A stretch of 64,000 bases of DNA from Propionispora vibrioides (GCF_900110485.1 NZ_FODY01000009.1:59181-123180); one strand, 5' to 3'; positions 1 through 7,989 are shown, counted from the stretch's first letter. A program made the numbers and translations. Notes: generated by a model from the sequence alone, not told the origin.

Positions 1-19
1 GATTTGAGCAAGCTTTTCC

Positions 20-512
20 GTTGATAGACTATCTATAAGGATTTGAAACGGCGCTAAACTGGTGGAGTTGACTGTGGATGGCAGCGTTGATAGACTACCT
101 ATAAGGATTTGAAACTCCCAAACCACTATACCTCTCCAGGCCATTTCTCGTTGATAGACTACCTATAAAGATTTGAAACAGGGTTTTGGTCAATGTTTTG
201 TATTGAGTATTGTTGTTGATAGACTACCTATAAGGATTTGAAACATTGATCAGATAAGGAATAACCAGTTTTTGCTTGATCGTTGATAGACTATCTATAA
301 GGATTTGAAACTTATTTCTTCGGCCGAGGCCCTATGTTTGGATACGATAGTTGATAGACTACCTATAAGGATTTGAAACCTCAAACCACTAAGGGGCGAG
401 GAAGAAAAAGCCTCACGCGTTGATAGACTACCTATAAGGATTTGAAACCCGTCCAAAGGTCTTCCGCTTCAACATATTTGACGTTGATAGACTACCTATG
501 AGGATTTGAAAT
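20..512 (+). CRISPR. CRISPR array, trailer end (8 repeats, 7 complete spacers)
   Basis: Eight 30-nt repeats begin at 20, 86, 150, 215, 282, 350, 419 and 483. Each starts GTTGATAGACTA and ends ATTTGAAAC; the spacers are 34-39 nt. Repeats at 20 and 282 carry the same C-to-T change at position 13. The repeat at 150 has one G-to-A change. The last repeat is degenerate near its 3' end and ends GAAAT, which marks the trailer. The GAAAC 3' end is typical of type I-B and type III repeats, so transcription should run left to right. Bases 1-19 are the end of another spacer. The leader and cas genes must lie left of the window, and no cas gene is present here. Confidence 0.97.
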
Positions 513-608
513 GCCATATCAACAACAGTTTTGGCAGTCAACGGGGGTGATAGTTGATAATTTGGTCGGTCAATGGCAGCTATACAATGGTAAAGGAGAG
601 AACCTGTT

Positions 609-962
609 ATGGAAAATCAGGAAACGGATAAAGAACTGTATGTATTATGGAAAAGCGGTGATAAAGAGACTGCGTTGAGCATGGTGTTTATGTATACGCT
701 AAATTCCAAGATAAAGGGCTGGTGGGAAGAGGTCACTTTGATGGTTTGGGGTCCTTCGGCCAAGCTATTGGCGACCGATGAAGAACTGCAGGGCAGGGTC
801 CGACAGATGATGGAGGCCGGTGTTCATGTGACGGCTTGTATTTCCTGTGCTCAGATGTTTGGTGTGGCAGAAGATTTGCGCAACCTGGGGATTGATGTGA
901 AGCCGTTGGGGTTGCCGCTGTCTGAGTTGCTGCAGGCTAACAAAAAGGTACTATCTGTCTGA
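609..962 (+). CDS. DsrE-like small sulfur-relay family protein
   Basis: A 117-residue soluble protein with a good ribosome-binding site (AAAGGAG) upstream. The pattern (LMVWGPSAKLLA near residues 44-55, then a mid-protein region with two cysteines, TACISCAQMFG) fits the DsrE/DsrF-like fold. Relatives carry persulfide in sulfur relay or are of unknown function. The cysteines near residues 77 and 80 are candidate sulfur carriers. It stands alone between the CRISPR trailer and a strong terminator, with no sulfite-reductase genes nearby, so the partner is unknown. Family assignment is fairly secure, function is not. Confidence 0.7.
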   Translation: MENQETDKELYVLWKSGDKETALSMVFMYTLNSKIKGWWEEVTLMVWGPSAKLLATDEELQGRVRQMMEAGVHVTACISCAQMFGVAEDLRNLGIDVKPLGLPLSELLQANKKVLSV

Positions 963-1024
963 TATGTGTACTCGCCGTTTGTTAAAAGGGCTGTTGCGGT
1001 CTATCAGAATAAAGTGTAGTGTTT

Positions 1025-1062
1025 AAAAAAGCAGAAAAGCCAATGTCTTTTCTGCTTTTTTG
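1025..1062 (+). terminator. Rho-independent terminator after the DsrE-like gene
   Basis: A 13-bp stem (AAAAGCAGAAAAG with CTTTTCTGCTTTT) encloses a short loop and is followed by a T run. It lies just downstream of the DsrE-like stop codon. Confidence 0.85.
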
Positions 1063-1171
1063 CATGCCGGAAAAGAAACGTTTTTGGAGCAGTGACGAGA
1101 ATTTTAAAATATATTTGTAATAATTTTGTTTTATTCTTATAGCATATAGATAATGAAGAGAGGGATTATTG

Positions 1172-1450
1172 ATGCGTAGAATTATGTCCGTTTTGCTGTT
1201 GCTGTTGTTTTTGCTGCTGTCCGTTTCCGGGCTGCAGATGGCTTTTTCCTTCAAGGATAAGTCGTTCTTTTCATCGCAACAACCGCCAATAAATCATGAT
1301 AACACACAAGTAACCAGTATAAGGCCGAAGAACTTTTATCCCAAAGAAATGCATGAGTGGGCCGGATTCTTATTTATTGGGGCCGGGTTAGTGCATATTG
1401 GTCTAAATAGAAAATCAATATGGCTTTATTTGAAACATGGTAACAAATAA
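1172..1450 (+). CDS. Small membrane protein, DUF4405-like
   Basis: A 92-residue protein. The ATG is preferred over an in-frame TTG one codon earlier because it is better spaced from AGAGGGA. It has an N-terminal hydrophobic segment (residues 3-22), a polar linker, and a second hydrophobic segment around HEWAGFLFIGAGLVHI. Histidines at both ends of that segment (HEW and VHI) match the spacing of haem- or quinone-associated DUF4405 membrane proteins. The haem-binding idea is inference. It is monocistronic, bounded by terminators on both sides. Confidence 0.6.
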   Translation: MRRIMSVLLLLLFLLLSVSGLQMAFSFKDKSFFSSQQPPINHDNTQVTSIRPKNFYPKEMHEWAGFLFIGAGLVHIGLNRKSIWLYLKHGNK

Positions 1451-1490
1451 TATGGGTTGAAACGCTGCACTCAGATGTCTGAGGTGGTGG

Positions 1491-1533
1491 AAAATGCCAA
1501 TAAACAAGATTATCTTGTTTATTGGCATTTTTT
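1491..1533. terminator. Strong bidirectional terminator
   Basis: A near-perfect palindrome. ATGCCAATAAACAAGAT pairs with its complement across a one-base centre and is flanked by A and T runs. It separates the DUF4405 gene from padR. Confidence 0.85.
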
Positions 1534-1635
1534 AATTATTGACTTGGATAAAAATTCCTGATAAATTTAATAATAGAAATGATGATAAAAATAGTAATAA
1601 TTAAATTAATCATAATAAGAGTAGGAGGAGTTATT

Positions 1636-1995
1636 TTGTCTGAGCGGACTAATGATTACTTAAGTTATATGAGACTTGTCCTGGGGTTATACATCCTGAA
1701 AATTCTTCGCCAGGGACCGGCCCACGGTAATAAAATAGCTGAAGAAATAAAACGGCGCACGAAAAATTATTATTCCCCAAATACCAACCTGCTTTATCCT
1801 TTACTAAGGATAATGGAGGAAAAGGACTATATAGTCGGGGTGTGGGATAACCCCGTTACTCGTGGCAGACGTATTTATACAATTACCCAAGTGGGTAGTG
1901 CTTACCTCCCGGAGCTTGAGGTGAAGCTGAAAGAGCGGCTTAAGGAGGCGGAAGCAAGAATAGAAATCTTAAAGTCAGATCTATTGGAGAGTTAG
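1636..1995 (+). CDS. PadR-family transcriptional regulator
   Basis: A 119-residue winged-helix regulator. The TTG start is chosen because AGGAGGAG lies five bases upstream; the frame is open for 19 more codons, but these are low-complexity and lack a site. The pattern LYILKILRQGPAHGNKIAEEI, then NLLYPLLRIMEEKDYI and RGRRIYTIT, is the PadR helix-turn-helix and wing. A charged C-terminal helix (residues 90-119) is the dimerisation arm. PadR proteins usually repress an adjacent efflux gene and release DNA on binding aromatic or drug ligands. An MFS exporter follows 123 bp downstream, so it is the likely target. Confidence 0.9.
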   Translation: MSERTNDYLSYMRLVLGLYILKILRQGPAHGNKIAEEIKRRTKNYYSPNTNLLYPLLRIMEEKDYIVGVWDNPVTRGRRIYTITQVGSAYLPELEVKLKERLKEAEARIEILKSDLLES

Positions 1996-2118
1996 TTTTT
2001 TGGTATAAGTACATTGGTCAAACTAAAGCAAAAAGTGAGGAAAACTCCGGGGAAAATGCCAAGTCAAAGTAAATGACTTTTCCCACTATTAGTTTGTTAC
2101 CTAGTAAAGAGGGTTATT

Positions 2119-3675
2119 ATGGTTAAGAAATATTTCATTTTAGTTACCGTATGCCTTGGAACGGTACTTAGCGCTTATGTCAGCAGTTGTGTCAATATTG
2201 CTCTTCCCAATATTATGGCGGCGCTGAACTTTAATATGGACTCCATTGTCTGGGTGTCACTGGGGTATATGCTACCCTATGGTTCTACTCTTCCTATAAC
2301 CGGCAAATTGGGGGATCAGCTTGGCGCAAAGCCCCTCTATATAACGGGTCTAATCGTGTTTACTGTGGCTTCCATGCTGTGTGGCATAGCCGCCAGTTCC
2401 ACTACTATGGTATTCTTTCGTATCCTCCAGGGGATAGGAGGCGGCTTAATATTACCCAATGCGATGACTATTGTTGCGCAAACCTTTGAGGGCAATGAAC
2501 GGGGACAGGCGCTTGGCATATGGAGCGCCATAGCTGCCGCCGGCAGTGCGATGGGGCCGATACTCGGCGGCTATTTAATTGAACATTTTGACTGGCGCAC
2601 GATTTTCTTTTCGGTTGCCCCGGTTTGTATCATAAGCATTGTTTTGGCCATTGTGGTAATACCTGTGTCGAAGCGCAATCCGTCGGCGAAGATCGATTAT
2701 CCCGGCGCTGCGCTCCTCATAGTCAGTGTCAGTTGCCTGCTTATCGCTCTCAATCAGGGACAAAAGGAAGGTTGGGATTCTCTTTATATTCTTTCCTTGT
2801 TTTACGCTGCGTTTGCGGCGTTTACGCTGTTTTTAGCCGTAGAGAAATGGGTAGAGCATCCAATGGTTGAATATCATTTGTTTCGAAGTATGGATTTTTC
2901 AGTAGCTAATGCCATTGGATTCGTATCTTTCCTAGTTTATTATGGCGGCAATTATTTACTCCCCTTTTTCCTCAAGTCGATTCTGGACTATAATTCCGCA
3001 ACAGCAGGAATGGCCATGCTGCCTTTGACGGCCTGCATGGTGGTGGCCTCGCCGATCGGTGGACGATTGGCTGACCGTCTCGGTTCGCGGCTGCCGGCAT
3101 TTGCAGGTATCATGATGATTGCCGGTTCTTTATACTGGTTCGAGACGATCAATACCGATTATTCGCTTCATAATTTTGCCGTCAGATTGGCTTTGCTGGG
3201 CGTAGGGCTTGGATTTACTATGTCGCCGCTCACCAACTGTGCCATTTCTTCACTGCCGAAGGATAAAGTCGGCGTTGGTTCGGGTATTTTTAATTTCGGG
3301 AAAAATCTTGGCGGTAGCATTGGCGTGGTATTTGCGGAGACATTGTTAACGCGCCGTGAAATCTATCATACGGCAGGACTAAAAGAATATCTGAATCCGT
3401 CGACCCATGCTCCGCAGGAAATATTTAACATGATACGCACCTTATGGGGAAATCAGGGGATGGACAGTTCGGCGCTGGCTGTAGCAACACATGGCTGGAT
3501 GACGGGGCAAGGGTTATTACCACAGCAGTACGCTATGCTCAAAGCTTTCCTGGGAGCGATGATATCACGACAAGCTTCTGTCTTATCCTTTCAAGATGTT
3601 TTTCACACTCTTGCGGTGATTTGCTTTTTGGGAGGGCTGTTAGCGCTATTTATTAGTCCCAATAGCAAAAACTAG
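2119..3675 (+). CDS. DHA2-family MFS multidrug exporter (14 TM)
   Basis: A 518-residue membrane protein of EmrB/QacA size. The N-terminus reads SSCVNIALPNIMAALN, the usual DHA2 start, followed by GKLGDQLGAKPLY (the motif-A loop between TM2 and TM3) and RILQGIGGGLILP (TM4). GPILGGYLIEHFDWR is motif C, the mark of proton-driven drug antiporters. A long hydrophilic stretch before the last helix (about residues 415-465) is typical. It probably exports lipophilic compounds under control of the PadR protein just upstream. Substrate cannot be read from sequence. Confidence 0.9.
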   Translation: MVKKYFILVTVCLGTVLSAYVSSCVNIALPNIMAALNFNMDSIVWVSLGYMLPYGSTLPITGKLGDQLGAKPLYITGLIVFTVASMLCGIAASSTTMVFFRILQGIGGGLILPNAMTIVAQTFEGNERGQALGIWSAIAAAGSAMGPILGGYLIEHFDWRTIFFSVAPVCIISIVLAIVVIPVSKRNPSAKIDYPGAALLIVSVSCLLIALNQGQKEGWDSLYILSLFYAAFAAFTLFLAVEKWVEHPMVEYHLFRSMDFSVANAIGFVSFLVYYGGNYLLPFFLKSILDYNSATAGMAMLPLTACMVVASPIGGRLADRLGSRLPAFAGIMMIAGSLYWFETINTDYSLHNFAVRLALLGVGLGFTMSPLTNCAISSLPKDKVGVGSGIFNFGKNLGGSIGVVFAETLLTRREIYHTAGLKEYLNPSTHAPQEIFNMIRTLWGNQGMDSSALAVATHGWMTGQGLLPQQYAMLKAFLGAMISRQASVLSFQDVFHTLAVICFLGGLLALFISPNSKN

Positions 3676-3681
3676 CGAAAC

Positions 3682-3718
3682 AGAAGCAGAAGAACCATGG
3701 CGGGTTGCTGCTTCTTTT
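3682..3718 (+). terminator. Rho-independent terminator after the MFS gene
   Basis: AGAAGCAG pairs with CTGCTTCT with an inner AACC/GGTT stem, followed by TTTT. It ends the PadR-MFS transcript. Confidence 0.75.
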
Positions 3719-3804
3719 ATTGCAAGGGGAATGTATAGAATTGTACCTTGACGGTGAGAGTAAGGTTTGTTACTTTGATAGTAGAAAGCTTTGGGAGGCG
3801 TCTT

Positions 3805-3867
3805 ATGGTACTAAAGGATCGATTACAAAGAAACGCCGGCTGGTGTGCACGATGCGTTATTGTCTAA
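3805..3867 (+). CDS. Possible 20-codon upstream ORF overlapping the exporter start
   Basis: A short frame (MVLKDRLQRN...) has the best ribosome-binding site in the region, GGGAGG six bases before its ATG. It ends in TAA 15 bases after the probable start of the next gene, which lacks its own site. This arrangement would allow translational coupling. No homologue is recognised, and it could be chance. Confidence 0.3.
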   Translation: MVLKDRLQRNAGWCARCVIV

Positions 3868-4940
3868 CCCAACTGGCGAGGCTGGGTCTAACGCTGCAGG
3901 TACTTAAAACAGCTTTTGCGGCAGGGTTGGCCTGGCTGGTTGCCTTGCTGATTCCGGGCAGTTCTTATCCGGTTTTTGCGCCGCTGGCAGCTATTTTAAC
4001 CATGCAGGTGACAATCGCCGATTCCATAGAAAAAGGAGTATACCGGGTTTTGGGCGTTATTGTGGGAGTCACGGTCGGCGGGGCGATTGGTTCTTACTTT
4101 GCCGTTAATACAGTAACTATTTTCTTTGCGATTTTACTGGGAATATCGGCTTCGACTGCTTTTCGTTTAAATCCGCAAATCACTTCCCAGGTAGGGGTCA
4201 GCACCTTGCTGGTACTGGTTTACGGTCAGACGAGCGGCTATATGCTGGGCCGGATTTGGGAAACAATGATTGGCTCTCTTGTGGCCGTATTACTGAATAT
4301 AGCGATTAGCCCGCCGCAGGCCAGCGTTGTCGCCCGTCAGGCCGTGGTTGTCTCCATCCGGCAACTGATGCTGGTGCTGGAGCATATGCTTGATGCCCCG
4401 ACAGATACAGAAGTTAGCTTGCTTGAGGCAAGACAGATGGTAACGCGGATTGAGAAAGAGCATATGCAGATTATCCAGACAGCGCATGGTTTTCGTTACA
4501 CTCCTTTTCAACGACGGGAAAGAAAGGCTATGTTTGAACTGGTTTTATTGATAAACCGGGTAGAACATATCAGTATTCAGATTCGCGGGATAGCCCGCAG
4601 CTTAGTAGATCTACATTCTTTGCCAGGCCAGACGTACGACTTTTCCAGCGTATTGAAGGATGTACGCCTGTGTCTTTTGATCTTTGCCCGTGCGGTTGCG
4701 GCCAATGATGCTGAGGCGAAAGAAGCGGCAGTTATGGCGGTAAGGGAGATGCGGGCTAATTTCTCACAATACTATTATGCTTTGCAGCATGAGGCGGACA
4801 CGGCGCCGGAAGTGGGTGCCATTTTTTCGGATCTGGGCCGCATTCTTGATGAAATTGAGGATAAGTTCCCTGCCTTAAATGCGCAAGCTGCCGGGAGCGG
4901 CCGGCTCTTTCCCGGCATTGACATTTCCGCCAATGAGTAA
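3852..4940 (+). CDS. Aromatic-acid-exporter-like membrane protein (ArAE/FUSC type)
   Basis: About 362 residues from the ATG chosen here. The frame is open upstream to 3705, but that part is hydrophilic and lacks family features. Residues 10-160 hold about six hydrophobic segments, beginning LQVLKTAFAAGLAWLVALLIP and including AAILTMQVTIADSIEKGVYRVLG, the signature of Gram-positive YgaH/DUF939-type proteins. The C-terminal 190 residues are cytosolic and helical. Relatives are thought to export aromatic acids or other anions. The start codon is uncertain: no Shine-Dalgarno sequence precedes it, and a short ORF overlaps it. Confidence 0.75.
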   Translation: MRYCLTQLARLGLTLQVLKTAFAAGLAWLVALLIPGSSYPVFAPLAAILTMQVTIADSIEKGVYRVLGVIVGVTVGGAIGSYFAVNTVTIFFAILLGISASTAFRLNPQITSQVGVSTLLVLVYGQTSGYMLGRIWETMIGSLVAVLLNIAISPPQASVVARQAVVVSIRQLMLVLEHMLDAPTDTEVSLLEARQMVTRIEKEHMQIIQTAHGFRYTPFQRRERKAMFELVLLINRVEHISIQIRGIARSLVDLHSLPGQTYDFSSVLKDVRLCLLIFARAVAANDAEAKEAAVMAVREMRANFSQYYYALQHEADTAPEVGAIFSDLGRILDEIEDKFPALNAQAAGSGRLFPGIDISANE

Positions 4941-5015
4941 AGGCCACCTGTCATGCAGTTGTCATGCTGTTAGATTAGTGACCGATTCCTTGTGTGCATC
5001 TCCAGGTTTTGTTTA

Positions 5016-5044
5016 TTGAATTTGAGGCAAGCATATGCTATATT
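5016..5044 (+). promoter_or_regulatory. Promoter of the ABC-F leader transcript
   Basis: TTGAAT, 17 bases, then TATATT. The start of transcription would fall near 5051, just ahead of the leader peptide and attenuator. Confidence 0.65.
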
Positions 5045-5061
5045 GATGGTAATAAAACGAT

Positions 5062-5273
5062 GGGAGTTGAAAAGATGATTATTCTTTCTTGCTAATTTTT
5101 AAAGCATAATCAAATCATGGGCGAAAAGGCCTCTTGTTTTGTTGTGCTTAGGCAAGAAAGATACAATTCTTTTCAACTCAGTCCTATATCTTTGTCATGC
5201 CCGGTGCCGGGCCTGGCTTTGCTGTGTGGTATGAGCTGCAGGAATGTTCTTTCTTGCAGCTCATACTTTTTTT
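5062..5273 (+). promoter_or_regulatory. Ribosome-mediated transcription attenuator upstream of the ABC-F gene
   Basis: The leader RNA can form a long hairpin. GAGTTGAAAAG (5064-5074) pairs perfectly with 5169-5179, and TCTTTCTTGC (5083-5092) pairs with 5152-5161. A GC-rich hairpin follows at 5199-5212. The terminator has stem GTATGAGCTGCA (5229-5240) with 5255-5266, then seven Ts. TTCTTTCTTGC occurs twice, at 5082-5092 inside the leader ORF and at 5247-5257 in the terminator loop and 3' arm. A ribosome stalled on the leader ORF would therefore free 5152-5161 to pair with the second copy and weaken the terminator. This is the logic known for other antibiotic-resistance ABC-F genes such as vmlR and vga(A). 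The pairings are read from sequence; the switching is inferred. Confidence 0.8.
5075..5095 (+). CDS. Leader peptide of the ABC-F attenuator (6 aa)
   Basis: ATG-ATT-ATT-CTT-TCT-TGC-TAA encodes MIILSC. GGGAG lies eight bases upstream. The codons lie inside the 5' arm of the attenuator hairpin, where stalling by a peptidyl-transferase-centre antibiotic would expose the antiterminating strand. Confidence 0.65.
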   Translation: MIILSC

Positions 5274-5291
5274 GCAGGAGGATATAAGCTG

Positions 5292-6770
5292 ATGTCATTA
5301 ATTAATATTTCAAATCTAACTTTTGCTTATGAGGGAAGTTATGATCCTATTTTTGAAAATGTGAGCTTTCAGATGGACACGGACTGGAAGTTGGGTTTCA
5401 TCGGCCGGAATGGCAGGGGAAAGACTACTTTTCTTAATCTGCTGCTGGGTCGCTACGAATATAGCGGGACCATTGCGGGCAGCGTGGACTTTGAGTATTT
5501 TCCCTTTGTGGTAACCCGTCCGGAAGAACTGGCGAGAGATGTGCTGGAGAGCATCTGCCCCGGCTGTCCGGATTGGCAAGTACTGCGGGAGCTTTCGCTG
5601 CTCCAGGTGGACGGCGAAGTGCTGTACCGCCCCTTTGCCACATTATCGCAGGGCGAGCAGACCAAACTGTTATTGGCAGCTTTGTTTTTGAAGGAAAATA
5701 GTTTTCTTCTGATTGACGAGCCGACCAATCATCTTGACCGGGAGGCGCGGGCCAGCGTCAGCCAATATCTTAATACGAAAAAGGGCTTTATTCTGGTGTC
5801 CCATGACCGTGCTTTTCTCGATAGTTGTATTGATCATGTGCTTTCCATCAATAAGACTAACATCGACATTCAGAAGGGTAATTTCTCGACCTGGTGGGAA
5901 AATAAGAGGCGGCAGGACCAGTTTGAACTTGCCGAGAATGAAAAACTGAAAAAGGACATTGCCCGCCTGTCCTCTGCCGCCAGGCGGACGGCTAACTGGT
6001 CGGACCAAGTGGAACAAACCAAGCTGGGCAGCAAGAACTCCGGCTTGCGGCCCGACCGGGGCTATATTGGCCATAAGTCGGCCAAGATGATGAAGCGGGC
6101 GAAGAGCATCGAGGCAAGGCAGCAAGCGGCTATTGAGGAAAAAGCCGGTCTGCTGAAAAATATCGAAAACGCCGGACGGCTGCAAATGACGCCGCTCGAC
6201 TTTTATACCCAGCGGCTGGTGGAGGTGGGAAAACTCGATATCTTCTACGGAAACAGGGCCGTTTGCCGGCAGGCGGATTTTACGATTGAACAGGGTGACC
6301 GCATTGCGCTTAGCGGCAAAAACGGTTCGGGTAAATCCAGTCTGATCAAGTTGATTTGCGGCGAAGCCATTGCCTATACAGGTACGTTCCGGAAAGCCAG
6401 CCGGCTCGTTATATCCTATGTGTCGCAGGATACTTCAGGCCTTACGGGCAGTTTGCGCGATTATATCCGCGGCTATGGTATTGACGAAAGCATTTTTAAG
6501 GCGACCTTGAGAAAACTCGATTTTTCGCGGGTGCAGTTTGAAAAAGATATGGCCGATTTCAGCGGTGGCCAGAAGAAAAAGGTGCTGCTGGCCAGGAGCC
6601 TTTGTGAGAAAGCTCATTTGTATGTCTGGGACGAACCGCTTAATTTTATTGATGTAATTTCCCGGCTGCAGCTTGAAGAAGTGCTGCTGGAGTTTTCGCC
6701 GACTATTTTGTTTGTTGAGCATGACAGCCAGTTTTGCAAGAATATAGCCACCAAGGTAGTAATGCTTTAG
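5292..6770 (+). CDS. Lsa-type ABC-F ribosomal protection protein
   Basis: A 492-residue cytosolic protein with two ABC ATPase domains and no membrane segments. The first Walker A is GRNGRGKTT (residues 38-46), with LSQGEQ at 118-123 and LLIDEPTNHLD with the catalytic Glu near 143. The interdomain arm (about 205-300) reaches the peptidyl-transferase centre. The second Walker A is GKNGSGKSS (342-350), with FSGGQ (423-427) and LYVWDEP. The opening MSLINISNLTFAYEGSYD is characteristic of the Lsa subgroup, which protects ribosomes against lincosamides, streptogramin A and pleuromutilins. The ATG follows AGGAGG by ten bases; the longer open frame starts inside the terminator. Regulation is by the leader attenuator. 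The drug spectrum is inferred from family. Confidence 0.9.
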   Translation: MSLINISNLTFAYEGSYDPIFENVSFQMDTDWKLGFIGRNGRGKTTFLNLLLGRYEYSGTIAGSVDFEYFPFVVTRPEELARDVLESICPGCPDWQVLRELSLLQVDGEVLYRPFATLSQGEQTKLLLAALFLKENSFLLIDEPTNHLDREARASVSQYLNTKKGFILVSHDRAFLDSCIDHVLSINKTNIDIQKGNFSTWWENKRRQDQFELAENEKLKKDIARLSSAARRTANWSDQVEQTKLGSKNSGLRPDRGYIGHKSAKMMKRAKSIEARQQAAIEEKAGLLKNIENAGRLQMTPLDFYTQRLVEVGKLDIFYGNRAVCRQADFTIEQGDRIALSGKNGSGKSSLIKLICGEAIAYTGTFRKASRLVISYVSQDTSGLTGSLRDYIRGYGIDESIFKATLRKLDFSRVQFEKDMADFSGGQKKKVLLARSLCEKAHLYVWDEPLNFIDVISRLQLEEVLLEFSPTILFVEHDSQFCKNIATKVVML

Positions 6771-6809
6771 CCTGCTTTATCTATAAGGAAAGAGCTTTAA
6801 ATTAATACT

Positions 6810-6846
6810 GGCATACCCGCGCGACGACAAACGGGTATGCCTTTTG
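6810..6846 (+). terminator. Terminator after the ABC-F gene
   Basis: GGCATACCCG pairs with CGGGTATGCC, followed by TTTT. Confidence 0.8.
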
Positions 6847-6925
6847 CTGTATGTGGGGGCAGGAATTATTTGTTTTTTGAGAAAGTATACATATATACAC
6901 TAGGAGTCCGACATAAGGAGGCAGG

Positions 6926-6961
6926 ATGTACGGGAGAATGGACTTTTTGTATACCTGGTAA
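6926..6961 (+). CDS. Possible 11-codon leader ORF before the LDH-family gene
   Basis: A short frame, MYGRMDFLYTW, sits behind a strong AAGGAGG site and ends 45 bases before the dehydrogenase start. It may be a leader peptide or may be chance. No attenuator hairpin was found after it. Confidence 0.3.
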   Translation: MYGRMDFLYTW

Positions 6962-7006
6962 AGCCGGAGCGGTTTTGCCGTAATCATATGGAGGAGGCTA
7001 TCAACT

Positions 7007-7966
7007 ATGAATCGAAACAAACTTGTTATTGTTGGCGTGGGGCATGTGGGATCGGCGGTCCTCAATTGTGCGCTTGCCTTTCAACTGGCTTCGGAGATCG
7101 TGCTGATTGATACGGACGGGGAAAAGGCGGCAGGAGAGGCGCTGGATACCAGTCATGGTACGCCGTTTGCCTATTACAGCCCGAATATTGATGTCCATGA
7201 TGGCGATTACGAGGAATGCCGGGATGCCGACGTCATTATCATTGCGGCCGGGCCAAGTATTATGCCTGGTGAAAAACCAGACCGTCTGGTGCTGGCCGAC
7301 CGGAATGTGAAGACCATTCGGGAGGTTATGTCATCCATTGTCCGCTATACGCAGGAAGCGGTTATCATCATCATTACCAATCCGTTGGATGTCATTTCCT
7401 ACTGTGCGCAAAATTTCTTCGGCTATCCGAAGGAAAAGATCCTCGGTACCGGGACTACCCTGGAAACGGCCCGGCTCAGACGGATTCTGGCCAATCACTA
7501 CAGTGTGGACCCGAAGGATGTACAGGGCTATATGCTGGGCGAGCATGGCAATTCGGCTTTTCCGGCCTGGAGTCTGGTCAGTGTGGCCGGTATCGCTTAC
7601 GATAAGCTGGACGCTTATTTTCAACCGGCTAAGCCTCTGGATACGGCGGCGGTAGGACGTCAGGTCGTTCAGGTTGCTTACGATGTTTTGAGCTTCAAGG
7701 GTTGTACAAACTCGGGAATAGCGGTGGTGGCCTGCCGGATCGCCAGGGCTGTTTTATCCAATGAGGGCAGCATTTTCCCGGTTTCCACAACTCTTGAAGG
7801 CGAGTACGGTTTGAGCCGGGTGTCGCTCAGCCTGCCTTGCCAGATCGGGGCCGGCGGCGTTAAACGGCGGCTAGCGGTACCCCTGACGGCGGAGGAAACA
7901 GAAAAACTCAGGCAAAGTGCGGCCAGCATTTCCCAGGTGCTGAGAAATACCGGCTTGCTGAGTTAG
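7007..7966 (+). CDS. L-lactate dehydrogenase-family 2-hydroxyacid dehydrogenase
   Basis: A 319-residue enzyme of the LDH/MDH family, with GVGHVGS for NAD binding (residues 10-16), the catalytic histidine in GEHGNS (His180) and the conserved ITNPLDV. Two active-site positions are unusual. The Asp that pairs with the catalytic His in LDHs (LDTAR) is Glu here (LETAR). The residue before the PGE loop that is Gln in true lactate dehydrogenases aligns with Ile (GPSIMPGE). The second change resembles L-2-hydroxyisocaproate dehydrogenase-like enzymes, so a bulkier 2-keto acid than pyruvate is possible. GGAGG lies upstream at good spacing. It is a single gene closed by its own terminator. Family certain, substrate open. 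Confidence 0.85.
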   Translation: MNRNKLVIVGVGHVGSAVLNCALAFQLASEIVLIDTDGEKAAGEALDTSHGTPFAYYSPNIDVHDGDYEECRDADVIIIAAGPSIMPGEKPDRLVLADRNVKTIREVMSSIVRYTQEAVIIIITNPLDVISYCAQNFFGYPKEKILGTGTTLETARLRRILANHYSVDPKDVQGYMLGEHGNSAFPAWSLVSVAGIAYDKLDAYFQPAKPLDTAAVGRQVVQVAYDVLSFKGCTNSGIAVVACRIARAVLSNEGSIFPVSTTLEGEYGLSRVSLSLPCQIGAGGVKRRLAVPLTAEETEKLRQSAASISQVLRNTGLLS

Positions 7967-7989
7967 GCTGCGAAAATGGAGTAAAAAAT

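Noticed and set aside
549-566. Ninth CRISPR repeat remnant (AGTTGATAATTTGG)
   Set aside because: Only eight or nine bases match the repeat start and the spacing is off; probably chance.
2055-2085. Hairpin between padR and the MFS gene as a terminator
   Set aside because: AAGTCA/TGACTT with an outer GGGAAAA/TTTTCCC match is bulged and lacks a T run, so it is not called; it may be a PadR site.
3705-3851. N-terminal extension of the aromatic-acid-exporter-like protein
   Set aside because: It begins inside the MFS terminator and encodes hydrophilic sequence absent from the family as I know it.
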